Position numbers and translations under genes: made by a program. From Acanthamoeba castellanii str. Neff (taxonomy: Eukaryota > Discosea > Longamoebia > Acanthamoebidae), in the NCBI RefSeq assembly GCF_000313135.1, contig NW_004457391.1, positions 318,700-382,699 on the forward strand: a stretch of DNA of 64,000 nt. Direction: 5' to 3'. The stretch's first letter is position 1. Every line of letters starts with the position of its first letter. The notes beneath the pieces were generated by a model. That model searched no databases. It was not told where the DNA came from and was given only the letters and a program-made list of their open reading frames with translations. Of this stretch, positions 1 through 11,344 are shown in pieces.

Positions 1-1334
1 TGTGTCGTGTCGTGTCGTGTGCGCACCTCAGCTAGATAGGCGTCTTTGATCTCTTGGATGCGTGCGTCCATCATCCTTTGCGCATCGACACACGCTGCCT
101 TGTAGTCCCGCATCACGCTCTCGGCCTTCGCCACGAACCGCTTCTTCCTCGCCTCCACCGAGAGAGCGCCTTCGTCTTCCTCCTCCTCATCGTCTTCGTC
201 CTCATCAACACAGTCCTCCTTCGCTTCTTCTTCTTCTTCTTCTTCATCCTCCTCTTCGCTGGAGAGCCGCATCTCGTCCTCGCTGTCGATCGTCTGCTTC
301 TTCCGTCGCGCTTGGCTGGTTCGCGTCGCGGCCAGTCTCGATGACGAACGCGATGGTCGCTCGTTCAGCTCCTCCCCCTCTCCCTCTTCCTCGTCTTCGT
401 TGTCGTCATCGCTTCGTTCTTCTTCGTCTTCGCTTCGAGAGTGGTTCCTGGCTCGCCGTCCCTTCTTCTTCGGTGGTGGTGATGGCGGCCGGACCCTTTT
501 CTTTTCCTCCCTCTTTCGCGCTCGCCCCGCGATATCGCGCGGCTCCTCCCTCCGTCGTTTCTCCGTCGCCTTGGCCATGACAGTCCCATTCGTCTTCTTC
601 CTCTTCTTCACTGCGCCGCGGTCGCTTTCAATCGTCTTCGTGGACTGCGCTGGCGGCTTTCTGTGGCGCACCACCGCCTCATCATCCTCTTTGTCATCTT
701 CGTCATCCTCTTCTTCCTCGCCTTGGTCGCTGGTTCGCTCCTCGGGTTTGGTGTCGCTCTCGCTTGGCAGCTTTTGCGTGAGCGGAGGGAACTCCATGCT
801 CGAGTCGACGCAAAACCCGCCGCTGCCAAACTCCTCCGTCACCTCCTCTGTCGCCTCTTCCTGCTTGCGGTCCGCTTCGTCGTCGTCGTCGTCGTTGTCT
901 TCTTCCTCTTCCCCCTTCTCGACGTCCTCCTTGTCGTGCGCAGGGTCCTGCGTGAGATCGTCTGAGTCGTCTTCGCTTTTGCTCTTTTCTCCTTTGTTGC
1001 TCGGTATCGACCTCGGCGTCATCGCGCGTTTCGGTGGACTCTGAGGGCTTCTTCACAGGCCTGTGCACCACAGTCCGCCGGTCCGCCTCGAACATCTCTG
1101 CAGTCACCTGCGGGTGCAGCTTCGCCTACGTGCGCGCCACACATGAAAAGAAAGCGCGTGAGCTCCCCGAACCCGCACCCGTCGCAGTTGCGCGCCATCG
1201 TACCTTGTCGGCCAGGTACTGCTGGTCGGACTGAGGAGCACATTGGTCCTGATGAACACCGGGTCGTAGGCCCCGGCCACAGACGACGACAAGTTCTATT
1301 TGACTTTGAATTAGAATTGAAACTTCAATCAGAA

Positions 1335-1365
<31 letters not shown>

Positions 1366-3976
1366 TTATAATGACGTCCCCTGGGCGTGCACGTACCCAG
1401 AGGGAGGTCCTGCCGGGCGGTTGTGGGGACCGCCGCGCCAGGGTGCTCTCGGCCAGTCGGGGCGTCGGCCTGATCTCCTGGCTCCCGTCGTCCGGGAACA
1501 GATCCTTGAAAACGTGGGCGAGCGCGAGGTGAGAAGGTCTGCAAAGCTGTTCTCTTCGAGAACGGGTACGGGTGGTGAGGACGACGCATGCATACCTTCA
1601 TCACCTCGGAGACGGCTGCCTCGTCCATCTTCGGTTGCTCCTCGCCCAGCTTGAACCCGGCAAGATCTCTCGGGCTGCTCTCTGTTGTTTGTTCGATCGA
1701 ACCTTCAGTGGTGCGGTGGTGCGTGTGCGTGTGCGGTGTAGTTGTGTGACTGGTGCGTGTGCGGTGGTTGTGTGCGCACGTGTGCGTGTGTGCATGGATG
1801 TGCGTGTGGTTTTTACCGGGACTAGAGAGCACTGGCGCGGGAGGAGCCGGAGCGAGCGAGTTGGAAAGGGCAACGGCCAGCATCAGCTCTTCGTCCTCCT
1901 TGCCCATGCCAGCCACCAGGTCATCGTAATTCAGTTTCTTCACCTTCAACATGTGACCACCCACGGTTAGCAATAAATAACGAATAAACAAATAAATGAT
2001 AAATAAATGAATGAACGCTATCACTTGAGCGTACCCTGGTCTTGCGGCCTTTGGGTGCCACGGCCGGTGGTCGCTTGAATTGAGGGTCGGCAGCAAAGTC
2101 GTCCTCGCCATCATCTTTGTCGACAACGCTTGACGTAGAGGAGGAGGACGAAGCCGACGAAGCCGCCATGACAGCCACCGTGGGCCCGAGCTCCTGGGGC
2201 TGGGCTACGGCGGCACCGGCGCCCAGCGCCTTGGCTGCAGGGCCAGCATCGGGGCCTGTGCTAGTCGAGGTTGCAGGTGCGGCGCCGTCACTGGCGCCGC
2301 CCTGCTTGTAGCGCAGCTTCGCGATGGTGGCGAGGAAGTTGGCGTGCGAGACCGTGGCGAGCTCGTCGCCAAAGAACTTGGACCGGACCTCGCTCGCAGC
2401 GGCCGCCTCGGCAGCCTCTGCGGCGGCGTCGGCCATCGTCGTCTTCTTCTTCCGTGTCCGCTTCGGCTTCGTGGCGGCAGCGGCTGACGTTGTCTTCTTC
2501 GTGGCGCCGCCTGAGGCCGACACAGGGTGCAATGAAGGAGAATGTGAGGAATGCGCGCTTTGTAGGAATGGAGGTATGTGTTGGGTGTACGTTTAGTCTT
2601 GGCCTTCTTGAGGGTCGATGGCGGCGCGGGGACCATCTCGTTCCACTTCTTGGTGTTGCGGAAGGACTCGACGCTGAGCTTGTGCTTCCGAGCGCACTTT
2701 TTCAGGTGGTCAATGCGTCCTACCAACGCGCTACTGCTCCGATCGCTATGGCAGATCGGACAGCGGTACCTGAAGAGACCGCCATCAGTAGGTGTGTGTG
2801 TGTCGTGCGACGGTGTGTGCTTGTGTGTGTGTGTGTGTGTGTGTGTGTGCCAGGCTTACCGTGATCCTGTAATGGTGCCAAAATCCTCCTGGGTTGGCTC
2901 AGAGCCTGGCCAAAGGAAAAAAAAAGTGTTTGAGTGTACGCGGAGGAATAAAGCAGACGTGCGTGGGAAGTACTGCACCTTGCTGAGTCAGTTGCTGCGA
3001 TATGTTGTCGGTGAATTTGTCGAGGCAGCGCTCCATGTGCTGCTGCCTTTGCTGCGCGTTCCACTTCGTCATGTCCTTGCCGCACAGCTCGCAATGGAAC
3101 GCCTCCACAAAGTCTACGTTCAGTCATGTCAGTAACCGCAAGCAACATCGCACACACTTGCACACGTAAGCACACCACCGCACACGCACACGCACCACCG
3201 CACACGCACACGCACACGCACACGAACATGCATGCGTACCCGGATCATCGGCAGTCGTGTGCTGGCGGGAATCGATACAACTGTTCACATGCGCCTCCCT
3301 GGCCTGGAGGTCCATGTGCTTGACGGACTTGCTGCACATGGGACAGACCGAGGGCAACGCCGCGAGCGGCTCGCCTTCTTCGTGTTCCTCTTCTTCGCCT
3401 CGAGTGACCACCGGCTTCGCGGCGGGCATCTGCGAGCCCGTAATCTCGTCTTCCTCTTCCTCTTCACCTCGTCCACGTTCGTCCTCCTCGTCGATGTCGG
3501 GCGGTGCCGGCGCCTTCTCCTTGCCTTTGGCCCTTCGTTTGCGCTCCTTCTGTGACGGCGTTTGGTCGGCGCTCGGTTGTGCGGTTGGTGTTGTCAAGAA
3601 ACGCGCGTCGGTTTGATCGCTTTGCGCCATTTCCTCCCTGCCCGCTTTGCGGTACCACCCCGGCGGCTGCTCGTCGCGCTCGCGAGCTTGTGCCTCATTC
3701 GGCTCCTCCGCTGCTTTCAATTCGCTCGAGTCGGAGCCGAGCCGGACCCGCTGCTTCTCTCCACCGGTAGTCTCCGCCTCCGCCTCCGCCTCCGCTTCAT
3801 CTTCTTCCTCTTCCTCGTCGTGACTATCTTGGTCCGATTTGCTGCCCTCAGTCGAAGCTGCGTGTGGCGTGTGTGGTTGCGTGCACGGAATCGAGCCGGC
3901 CTCCTCTTCGCCCTCGTCATGTTCTATGTTGGCTGTTTGGCATCGAGGTGAGCGTCACACACACACACACACTACA

Positions 3977-4007
<31 letters not shown>

Positions 4008-5043
4008 CAATACAATCCACCAGGTGTACCAGATGACGAGGTAGCAGGGAAATCGAGTTCGTCCGAGCTGTGCGACTTGCCTACAACGCTGTGGTAAGAA
4101 TCGTGTGCCGCATTCCACGCCAGAGCTAGGTGAAGAGCACTGGGAGCGTGTACCATCGGGCCGTCGCTTCGCTTCCGCCAGCTTTGGCTTCTTCCGGTGC
4201 TGTTGCGAGGAGGACCCATACCGCCGCTTCGTCACCAACGCCATCGACCGATCGGCCTCCTCTTCTTCCTCCTCCTCCTCCTCCTTTCCGTTGTTGCCCT
4301 GATCGGGGGCCACCTCGCTTCGCTCCGTAGCTACGGAGCTGGCCTTCTCCCGTTGGGTGAGCGGAATCTCTTCTTCCTCTTCCTCTTCTCCTCCTTCATC
4401 CGAGTCCTGAGACAAGTCGATGTACGTCCTGCTGTGGCCGGCCATCTCAGACTTTTCCTGTTCCATCCGTCCGCTCTTCTCCTTCTGTGACAGCTGACCT
4501 CGTCCGTTCTCTTTCTCTTTCTCCTCCTTCACTGGGTTGGCTCGATCCCTGCGCGTAGAGATCGAGTCGTCCGCCCGATGCTGTTGGCTGCTGGCCTGTT
4601 CTCGCAGCTTGTTATTCTCCTGGCGGCGTTCGTCGAGCAGCGCGTCCTGACTCGCAGCCCGCTTGCTAGGCTTGGTCTCCTTCTCCTTCTCCTTCTCCAT
4701 GCCGCCGCCGCTGTCGCCCGGCAGCTCGGGCGTGGCGACCTCCTTCACCTTCTTCTTCACCTTCATCTTCATCTTCTTCTGTGAGGTTCCTACTAGTTCA
4801 TCGGCCGAGCTCGTCGGCTTGTTCACCTTTCGCTTGGCAAGCCGCGTCTTCTTGAGCTGCGACGAGGGTGGCTGGTCGCTCGAGTCTTCGTCCGAGTGGA
4901 GGGTCACCTGGTTGGCGCTGGGCAAGGCGGCGATGTCGAGCGGCGTACCAAACAGCCGCTGGCTCCCGCCTGCAGCACCGTTCCCCCGGCGCTTGCCGCT
5001 GCTGCTCCCCTTGTGCTTGCTAGTACTTGCTGCCGGCTGTGAG
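1..5043 (-). CDS. SLX4: SLX4-type structure-specific endonuclease scaffold, 3' end off the window
   Basis: Multi-exon minus-strand gene. SLX4 scaffolds the SLX1, MUS81 and XPF nucleases in DNA repair in the nucleus. Three C2HC fingers are visible in order. The first, near 3350-3270, reads CPMCSKSVKHMD and ends HVNSC. The second, near 3105-3015, reads FHCELCGKDM and ends HMERCLD. The third, near 2770-2690, reads RCPICHSD and ends HLKKCARKHKLS. The second and third resemble the paired UBZ4-like fingers of animal SLX4. The N-terminal part (5043 to about 4150) is lysine- and acid-rich and holds a SUMO-interaction-like TYIDLSQDSDE. Downstream come an Ala-rich linker, a UIM-like helix EDEELMLAVALSNSL (about 1890) and an acidic tail ending in a helix at about position 28. 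The SAP-like SLX1-binding end is not in the window. The first coding exon with an ATG was not resolved: the frame opens at 5043 after a probable acceptor. Exon joins at 4150-4000 and 1210-1045 are uncertain. Confidence 0.8.
3157..3231. repeat. Intronic CACACGCAC simple repeat
   Basis: Tandem CACACGCAC/CACCGCACACG units lie in an SLX4 intron, between the exons of the first and second zinc fingers. They read as His-Thr or Cys-Val polymers in translation and are not coding. Confidence 0.85.
3955..4011. repeat. Intronic CA microsatellite
   Basis: A run of CA dinucleotides with ACTACACA and ACCACACA interruptions sits in an intron of the SLX4-type gene. It produces artefactual Cys-Val open frames on the minus strand. 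Confidence 0.85.
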
Positions 5044-5572
5044 CTGTTGTGCAAGACGATCAATCAATCGTGAGCATCGCCTTACGGGTCACTATGAATG
5101 AATAGGAGAAGGGGAAGGAGAAATGCTCATCTAAGAAGGATGAAAAGAAGAGCACCTCATCTTGATAAATATTTAGGAAATTCTATAATAATCAAAGAAG
5201 ATGGCGCAGCTCCTCCTGCTCGCTAATCCATTCAATTGTTATTGCTGTCCCCGGTGAAAAAATACTTGGAATGGTTTGGGCATTGGCTTTCCCGCGCTTT
5301 TGTTTTGGCGCGCTTTTTGTTGGTTGGGTTCCGGTCTGCTGTTCGAACGAAAAACCGGGAACTTGCTGCCGTCAATGCGGTGAGGTGAACTTGGCCAGGA
5401 CGCTCCTCTCATGAACCAGGATAGCTCGTTCACCTCATCTCTGAGGTGGAGCTTGCCCCGCAATCGCCCTGCGACAAGGCCTACCGTTTAGGATGACCTT
5501 TTCTCCACTCAGAATCAACTCTCCATATTTTTCTTCTCCTTCTTCGAGAGCGTGGTGTAAAAATTGAGAGTA
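5044..5572. promoter_or_regulatory. Divergent intergenic region, SLX4-like gene / channel gene
   Basis: It lies between the first resolved SLX4-like exon (-) and the ATG of the channel gene (+), and probably holds both promoters and the unresolved SLX4-like first exon. A 74-codon minus-strand frame at 5239-5463 opens with TTG, not ATG, and has no recognisable similarity. It is not called as a gene. Confidence 0.4.
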
Positions 5573-7190
5573 ATGCCTGTCTACTTGGGAGTCATTGGGC
5601 TCGTAGTGCTCCTAATCGTCTTCTACGACTTCCTAACCACGACGCTGGCCACCGGACACTCGGGTCCGCTCTCGCTGTTGGTCATACGCGCCTACAAGCT
5701 GGGCTCGACCTACATCTTTCGCCACTTCTTCCGCAACCGTCTCTTCCTCTCAGCCATCGGCCCCTTCACTGTCTTTTCCATCCTCCTCATGTGGTTCATC
5801 GTCAGCTGGATCGCGTGGGTGCTCATCTTCTTCTCCACGTCCGGCGCCGTGGTGAAAAGCAGCACCGGCTCCGACGCCGACGTCGCCGAACGCATCTACT
5901 ACGTCGGCTACGTCATCACCACCCTCGGCATGGGTAGGTGTTTCTAGTTCTTATTTTTTCTCATTTATTTTATTATTCTTATTTCTAACTGACAGTTATT
6001 ATTATTTTAGGCGATTTTATCCCCGCTACTGATTTCTTTCGGCTGATGACGGCCGCGATGTCGGTCCTGGGGTTCATCCAGTTCGCGATTGCAGCCACCT
6101 GGCTCCTCAACGTCAGCCAAGCCGTGTCCTCCACCCGCGTTCTTGCGACCCAGATCGCCAGGTTCGACGCAGCCCACTCGATACACACGACATACACACG
6201 ACACACACACGACACACATTGCAATGACCATGACGGGATGCGTACAGTGCGGGCTACAATCCGGCGCAGCTGCTGATCAACGCGTGGGACGGAGAGACGT
6301 TCAGCAGCTTGACCTCCTTCTTGAGCAACATCAGTAGCGCTCTCGCCGCTCGAGCGCAGTACCTTCCCCACGCACCCATCAGCACTCCTACACAAGCTTG
6401 CCACTGAGTGCGTGTGTCGTGTGTCGTGTGTCGTGTGTGCTGCGTGGTCGTGTGTCGTGTGTCGTGTGTGTCGTGTGTGCGTGTGTCGTGTGTCGTGTAC
6501 GTAGGCAGGAGATCTACATGCCCGTGCTGATCAACTTCCACCCGTACGAGCGCGACGCAGCCGAAGGCATTCAGATCCCGGTGGTCGACGAAGCCCTGAC
6601 TCTGCTGCTCTTCGCCATCGAAGATCCCGCCAGGTCCGTGTCCCACTCTGGGATTGTTCCTTGTGTGCGGCGGTGCGTGTGCGGTGTGCAGTGGCGTGTG
6701 CTGAACCCACTGGCTACAGTAAGGGAATCGACAAGTTCACGCTGATCCACACGCGCAATGTGATCACGAAGCTGTTGGAGAACGCCATGCACCGGCCCGT
6801 CGCGCAACCGTCGCGCAAGACGCCGCCCGTGCCCGACCTCCACTACGTGCAGCTGGCCGACATCCCCATCATCGAGGCCAAGGAGTACCAGACCCGCATG
6901 CAGCGCACCGACGTCGTCGCCCGTCGGCGCACCCTCCGAGGCACTCAACCCCCTTGGGCCGGTTGACGTACAACGCAAGTCTAACTGTGCGTGTCGTGTG
7001 TCGTGTGTCGTGTCGTGTGCGTCGTGCAGGGTTTGTGGAGGCGTGCGGGTACTCGTGGAAGGAGGTGTGGCACCATCGACAGGAGGCCAAGAAGTCCAAC
7101 CTGGAGATTCTGCGCGAGCAGTTCCCCTTCTTCGACAAGTGGGCCAGTCGGAACCACGAACTGCCGGTCCCTCCGCCTGCTGGCGTATGA
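5573..7190 (+). CDS. Potassium-channel-like membrane protein
   Basis: Six exons fit by frame and splice motifs: 5573-5933, 6011-6161, 6248-6358, 6505-6633, 6720-6961 and 7030-7190. The product begins MPVYLGVIGLVVLLIVFYDF, a first membrane segment. A second hydrophobic segment follows (AIGPFTVFSILLMWFIVSW), then a pore-like loop YVGYVITTLGMGDFIP, then a third segment (MSVLGFIQFAIAATWLLNV). This is the order of the two-transmembrane ion channel fold (Ion_trans_2), with TLGMGD where K+ channels have TVGYGD. The long cytosolic C-terminal half has FHPYERDAAEGI, then a tail with GYSWKEVW, and ends PVPPPAGV. The exon 3 donor was placed inside GCGCAGTACC because reading on meets a stop. Ion selectivity cannot be inferred from the altered filter. 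Confidence 0.72.
6412..6500. repeat. Intronic TCGTGTG repeat
   Basis: Direct repeats of GTGTCGTGTGTCGT fill the intron between exons 3 and 4 of the channel gene. The intron begins in GTACC and ends in GTACGTAG. Confidence 0.85.
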
Positions 7191-7337
7191 TCGATCACAC
7201 CACCATCCACATCACCACGAAATCAGTTGTATCGCTGCGGCTCGCGCCTGGAACAAATATTTTGTTTCGTTTGTACGAAGATGGCACACGACACGACACG
7301 ACACTCACCGGGGGGGGGGGTGGAGAGCTCTGGTTGT

Positions 7338-9418
7338 TCAGGCCTTGAGCGGGTTCTTCCACAGGCGAACAGCGCGGTCCTTTACGGCGGACGATGCCAC
7401 GAACTTGGAGTCGGGGCTCCACAGCAGCGACCTGATCCGCTCACCAGCTGCAGACGCGTTTATCCCACATCAGCACGCATACGTACCATATATGGTGTGT
7501 GTGTGTCGTGTGTGTGATCACGTGAAAGAGACGGACCATAGTGGGCACGAGGCACGGAGTCGATGGGGCTGCCGTCGGCGGCAGCGTAGAAATGGAGCTG
7601 GCCCTCGTAGGAGATGACCACCACGCTACCGTCGGGGGAGAGCGCGATGTGCTCAACGGGCTTGCCCACCTTCACGCTGTAGAGCACCTTCGGGTCCTCC
7701 TTCTGCGCATATCGCACTGTGCGGTATCGATTGTTGAGTTCGTCAAGACGAGAAGAAGGGCGTGAGCATTCAAAATGCAGAACTTTCGTAGCGAGACCGC
7801 ACACGAACCGTCAATGTTCCACATCTTCCAGGTGCCGTCCTTGGAGCAGGTGGCAAGCTTCTTGGTATCACTTGCGAAGCTGAGGTCGTTCACCGAGCTC
7901 TGTGAAGCAGAAACGAGGAGATCAGGAAGGCGGTCGGCGGCGATCTCAACATTTCCACCACCGCCTCATTGCTATGTAGGTGAGAACGATGAGCCGCGGT
8001 AATGTACCGAGTGACCGTTGACCAAGTTCATCGCCTGCACCACGCCTTTGAAGGCCCAGGAGTCGCTCCCCTTCTGCGTCGCAACTTCGTAGATCTGACG
8101 TGCGGCGGCCGATGTCAGCACGAAACATCGTGCCACCTGCGACACAGACGTCCGAAAGAGATCGTAGTGGTCGGTACCTTGACGTCGCCCGTGAACGTGC
8201 CCACAGTGAAGAAGCGCGAGTCGGGCGAGATGCTCGCCCTGCAGCGTGGTCGCATTGGAATGAGGGCGGCTCATGACAGTCGAATGCTCTTTTTCTTCGA
8301 ACGAGGCGTGCCACGTACATGTTGTTCTTGATCTTCTTGGTGTCCACAGTCGTCAATTCCTCTCCCTGCATGTTGAAGAGCGATACCAGCGTGTCTGTGG
8401 TTGCGCACGCGTGTGGCATCATGAAGGTGAGCTCATCCCACCGGTGATAGGCGCGCAAGTGTACAAAAAGGCGGGAAAAAGAGTGGTACTCACCCGACTC
8501 GGAGCAGGTCAGGAAGTACTTGTTGTTGTTGGCCACGCAGATGGACTTCATCTCGGACTTGTGCTTGGTGGCAATGTCCCTGACCTTGGCCGCCTGCGGC
8601 TTGCCGTCCTTCCCCTTCTGCGCTCACACAACAACAATTGCGGCGTCAACACACATCTCGTCGCCTTCAAGGAGCGGGCGGCTGGGGGGTTGACGCTTAC
8701 CTTCAGGGAGAACAGGCGGATGCTGCGCACGGCAAGCGGAAGCACGAGCAGGAGGTGGCTGCCGTCGCCCGAAAGCGCGACGAGGTCACCGTGGTCCTCC
8801 AGGTTGATGCGCTGGGGCCTACGGTGGTGATGAGCATGACAGTAAACGTAGGAAGAACCACTTTGGAGTTAACGAAAGACCATCAGAACACAGCGGCAGC
8901 GGCAGCGTACTTGACGTCCTTGGCGGTCATCTCCTTGGCGGCGTACAGGCGCACAGTGCGGTCCTCTCCCAGCGTGGCAAAGGCCTGCATATGGAGGGCA
9001 GCAGATGAGAAGGGAGAACAGAGAGTACAGAAGAGGCGTGACCGCCAGGTGTTGCCGCACCGTTCCCGAGGCGCTGAAGGTCATCGAGATCACTTCGTCC
9101 TCGTGCGCCCGCAGTTGGCCGAGTAGCAGCGGGTGCTCGGCCGTCTCGTGTGATGTTTGGATTAATCTCAACAATGCACTGAAAGATGTGTTGAGTTTCT
9201 AATTGACCTACCTTGGCAGACTTGGCATCTGTTGTTGCCTTCTTGGACTCCTTCTTCTTTGCTGGCTGCTTCTTGGGCACCACTGGTGCCTCCACAGCGG
9301 CCGGCTTCTTCTTGTTCAGAAGAAACGCTACGATAGCAGCGATGACCAGTGTCACCACGCCGCCCACAATGAGCCACAACGTGCTGCCATCCCCACCGTC
9401 CTTCAATCCACTCGCCAT
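7338..9418 (-). CDS. TBL2: TBL2-like membrane-anchored WD40 protein
   Basis: About eleven exons; the first runs 9418-9212. The product begins MASGLKDGGDGSTLWLIVGG, followed by a single membrane segment and a Lys/Ala-rich linker, as in transducin beta-like protein 2 of the ER membrane. WD40 blades follow: LRAHEDEVISMTFSASGT, FATLGEDRTVRLYA, a strand with GDLVALSGDGSHLLLV, ICVANNNKYFLTCSESG, and the most diagnostic blade SFASDTKKLATCSKDGTWKM, which parallels the SKDGTWKLWD blade of TBL2. The last exon ends WKNPLKA. In animals TBL2 associates with PERK and ribosomes in ER stress. That role is inferred here from family membership only. Its stop is 147 bases from that of the convergent channel gene. 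Confidence 0.8.
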
Positions 9419-9595
9419 CTTCGTACTTATACCTATCGATTACACGCTACACTGTTCTGTTTTATTTATTTTTTTCTTATGTCCTACGAGAAAATAAAGA
9501 GAAATGCACCACAGAGAAGACGAAGTGTGAGAGACCGCAACCGAGCAAGGACTCGTGTGTGTTGTGCGGGCTGAAGAGTTTCTTTATACAATAGA

Positions 9596-10240
9596 TCAGA
9601 TGGCAAAGAGTTGGCGTTCTACCTCCAGAAGCTGGTCGAAGAAGCCAGCATTGGGCAGCACAAAGGGCCGCGTCTGCCACACGTGCTCAATCGCCTGCCG
9701 CAGGGTCCACTCGTTGTTGCGCATCAGGTAGCACAGCACGACCGACGCCGATCGCGACACGCCCGCCTGGCAGTGGACCAGCACCCGGCGTGGTCCACCA
9801 CCTTGCGCCCGGGCCTCATCGATGAAGCGGCAGGCCTCATCGAAGTGGTCGGCCATCCTGTATGTGGGCGAGTCCGTCGCGGCGAAGGCCAGGTAGCCCG
9901 CCAGCTCGACGCCGCGCGATGTGTAGTGGTCCAGGCCCGGGGCGTCGAGCCTGCGGAGCCGCAGGTGCGGGTGGGTCGAGTCGATGTTGTCTTCTTGTTC
10001 GCCTTCAGGCGGCAGCGGCCGGGCGGCGCAGTTGATGATGTGGGTCACCCCGGCGGCGCGGAGACGCACCAAGTCGAGGGCGTCGTCGATATCGCCCAGC
10101 AGGATGCCGCCGTCGGCCTCGGCCCAGCCGGCCACCGCTATCGCGCTCCCACACGCCTCTGCGGCGTCAACGTGGGCACCAGCCGGCTCCTTCATGTTCT
10201 GGAACCAAGCCCGCACCGTCTCCTTGTGCGTCGTGCTCAT
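9596..10240 (-). CDS. Dual-specificity protein phosphatase
   Basis: Single-exon gene of 214 codons, unusual among its intron-rich neighbours. It carries the cysteine phosphatase signature VLVHCQAGVSRSASVVLCYL (HCxxGxSRS) with a following helix, preceded by AGVTHIINCAARP and GGILLGDIDDALDL, which match the start of the DSP fold. The Asp in RRLDAPGLDHYTS is a candidate general acid. The C-terminus FFDQLLEVERQLFAI is the usual last helix. It is slightly longer than a minimal DSP because of an N-terminal extension of about 45 residues. No targeting signal or regulatory domain is visible. The likely substrate is phosphoprotein, but atypical DSPs can also act on RNA or lipids. Confidence 0.9.
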   Translation of the reverse strand: MSTTHKETVRAWFQNMKEPAGAHVDAAEACGSAIAVAGWAEADGGILLGDIDDALDLVRLRAAGVTHIINCAARPLPPEGEQEDNIDSTHPHLRLRRLDAPGLDHYTSRGVELAGYLAFAATDSPTYRMADHFDEACRFIDEARAQGGGPRRVLVHCQAGVSRSASVVLCYLMRNNEWTLRQAIEHVWQTRPFVLPNAGFFDQLLEVERQLFAI

Positions 10241-10311
10241 CTTTTGTTGCTGCCCGAATACACCAAGAAGAAAAAAAGAATATTCTTTTTCTTTTTAATT
10301 GTTCGCAGCCA

Positions 10312-11193
10312 TCAGGGCCAGTAGTGGAAGAAGAGATCCTCTCGGCTCCGGAGGCGCTGCACCATCTCCGTGGTTTCCTCGAGAGTGTGGCTGAACTTGC
10401 CCCAGCTGTGGGGCTGCATCATCGGGTGGTGGAAGTGGACCTCGACAAAGAACTCGTCGATCAGGTGCATGGCACCGGTGGCCTCGAGCCGCGGGATGAT
10501 GTTCCACTCCTCGCCCTCGATGTCCATCTTCATCACCACGAAGTCCTCAGGTCGCACGTGGGTCTGCAGGAAGTGCACGACGTCCGACTCCGACTGATCG
10601 GCCTGGGCCGTGACCTTGGCTGTGAAGTGGGTGATGCTGTTGAGCCAGCGCTCGGCCTCGCCCAAGGTCAGGTTCATCTCCGCTGCAGCGAAGTTGACGC
10701 TCGGCTTCACGAACAAATCGGGTACCATCTCCCAGGAGTAGATCTGGCTGAACTCGACCGGGTACTCGCGCTGGAACCAGCCCACACTCGAGTCGAATTT
10801 CTTGGTGCCGAGGTCGAGATAGACCCGGCGCGGCGGCAGCACGATGTCGAGCACGGCGCGCAGCGGCAGGGCCTTGTCGCACTCGAAGCCGCGCTGGTCG
10901 AGCGCGGCTCGGTTGAGCTCGCACACGAATTTGTGGATCGAATGCGGCAGCAGACGCAGCAGCGAACGGTCCTCGGGGTCTTCGAAGATGCCATTGACGG
11001 CCGGCGTGCGAAACATGTCTTCGGGGCTGAGTGGTTCGACCTCGAGCTGCGGCAACGGGAGCAAGTGGAAGGGCGGAAGGGTGTAGCCTCGGTCGTGCCA
11101 TTGCGTCATCCCCGTGTGGTGGAGGTGCAGCAAAATGAGTACACCCCCTGTTAACAGGAAGAGCATCAATATTGGCCTTGGTCCCTTCGCCAT
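10312..11193 (-). CDS. FkbM-type methyltransferase, type II membrane anchored
   Basis: Single-exon gene; the ATG at 11193 gives 293 residues starting MAKGPRPILMLFLLTGGVLI, a signal anchor, so the catalytic part probably faces the secretory lumen. The Rossmann SAM-binding start is VYLDLGTKKFDSSVGWF, then SWEMVPDLF. The later motif KMDIEGEEWNIIPRL followed by HLIDEFFVEVHFHHP is typical of the FkbM family (Methyltransf_21). The product ends FFHYWP. A longer open frame to 11256 begins with TTG and was not used. The gap to the upstream end of the phosphatase gene is only 71 bases. The substrate is unknown; FkbM enzymes methylate hydroxyls of polyketides, glycans and other targets. Confidence 0.82.
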   Translation of the reverse strand: MAKGPRPILMLFLLTGGVLILLHLHHTGMTQWHDRGYTLPPFHLLPLPQLEVEPLSPEDMFRTPAVNGIFEDPEDRSLLRLLPHSIHKFVCELNRAALDQRGFECDKALPLRAVLDIVLPPRRVYLDLGTKKFDSSVGWFQREYPVEFSQIYSWEMVPDLFVKPSVNFAAAEMNLTLGEAERWLNSITHFTAKVTAQADQSESDVVHFLQTHVRPEDFVVMKMDIEGEEWNIIPRLEATGAMHLIDEFFVEVHFHHPMMQPHSWGKFSHTLEETTEMVQRLRSREDLFFHYWP

Positions 11194-11344
11194 CACGAGC
11201 ACCAGTCCTCGCCTGCTGGGTGTCTTCTTCTCAACACTCCAAAGAAGGAAAAACAACTTTTCATTTCACCTATTTTCTTTTTGACCCGCACGAATTTCCT
11301 GCATCAACCCTGCGTAGGAATTGCTGCTCAGCAGGTGCTGTCGG

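Noticed and set aside
5239..5463. 74-codon minus-strand frame upstream of the SLX4-like gene
   Set aside because: Starts with TTG, lacks similarity and does not join to the next exon by clear splice sites, though it could include an untranslated exon.
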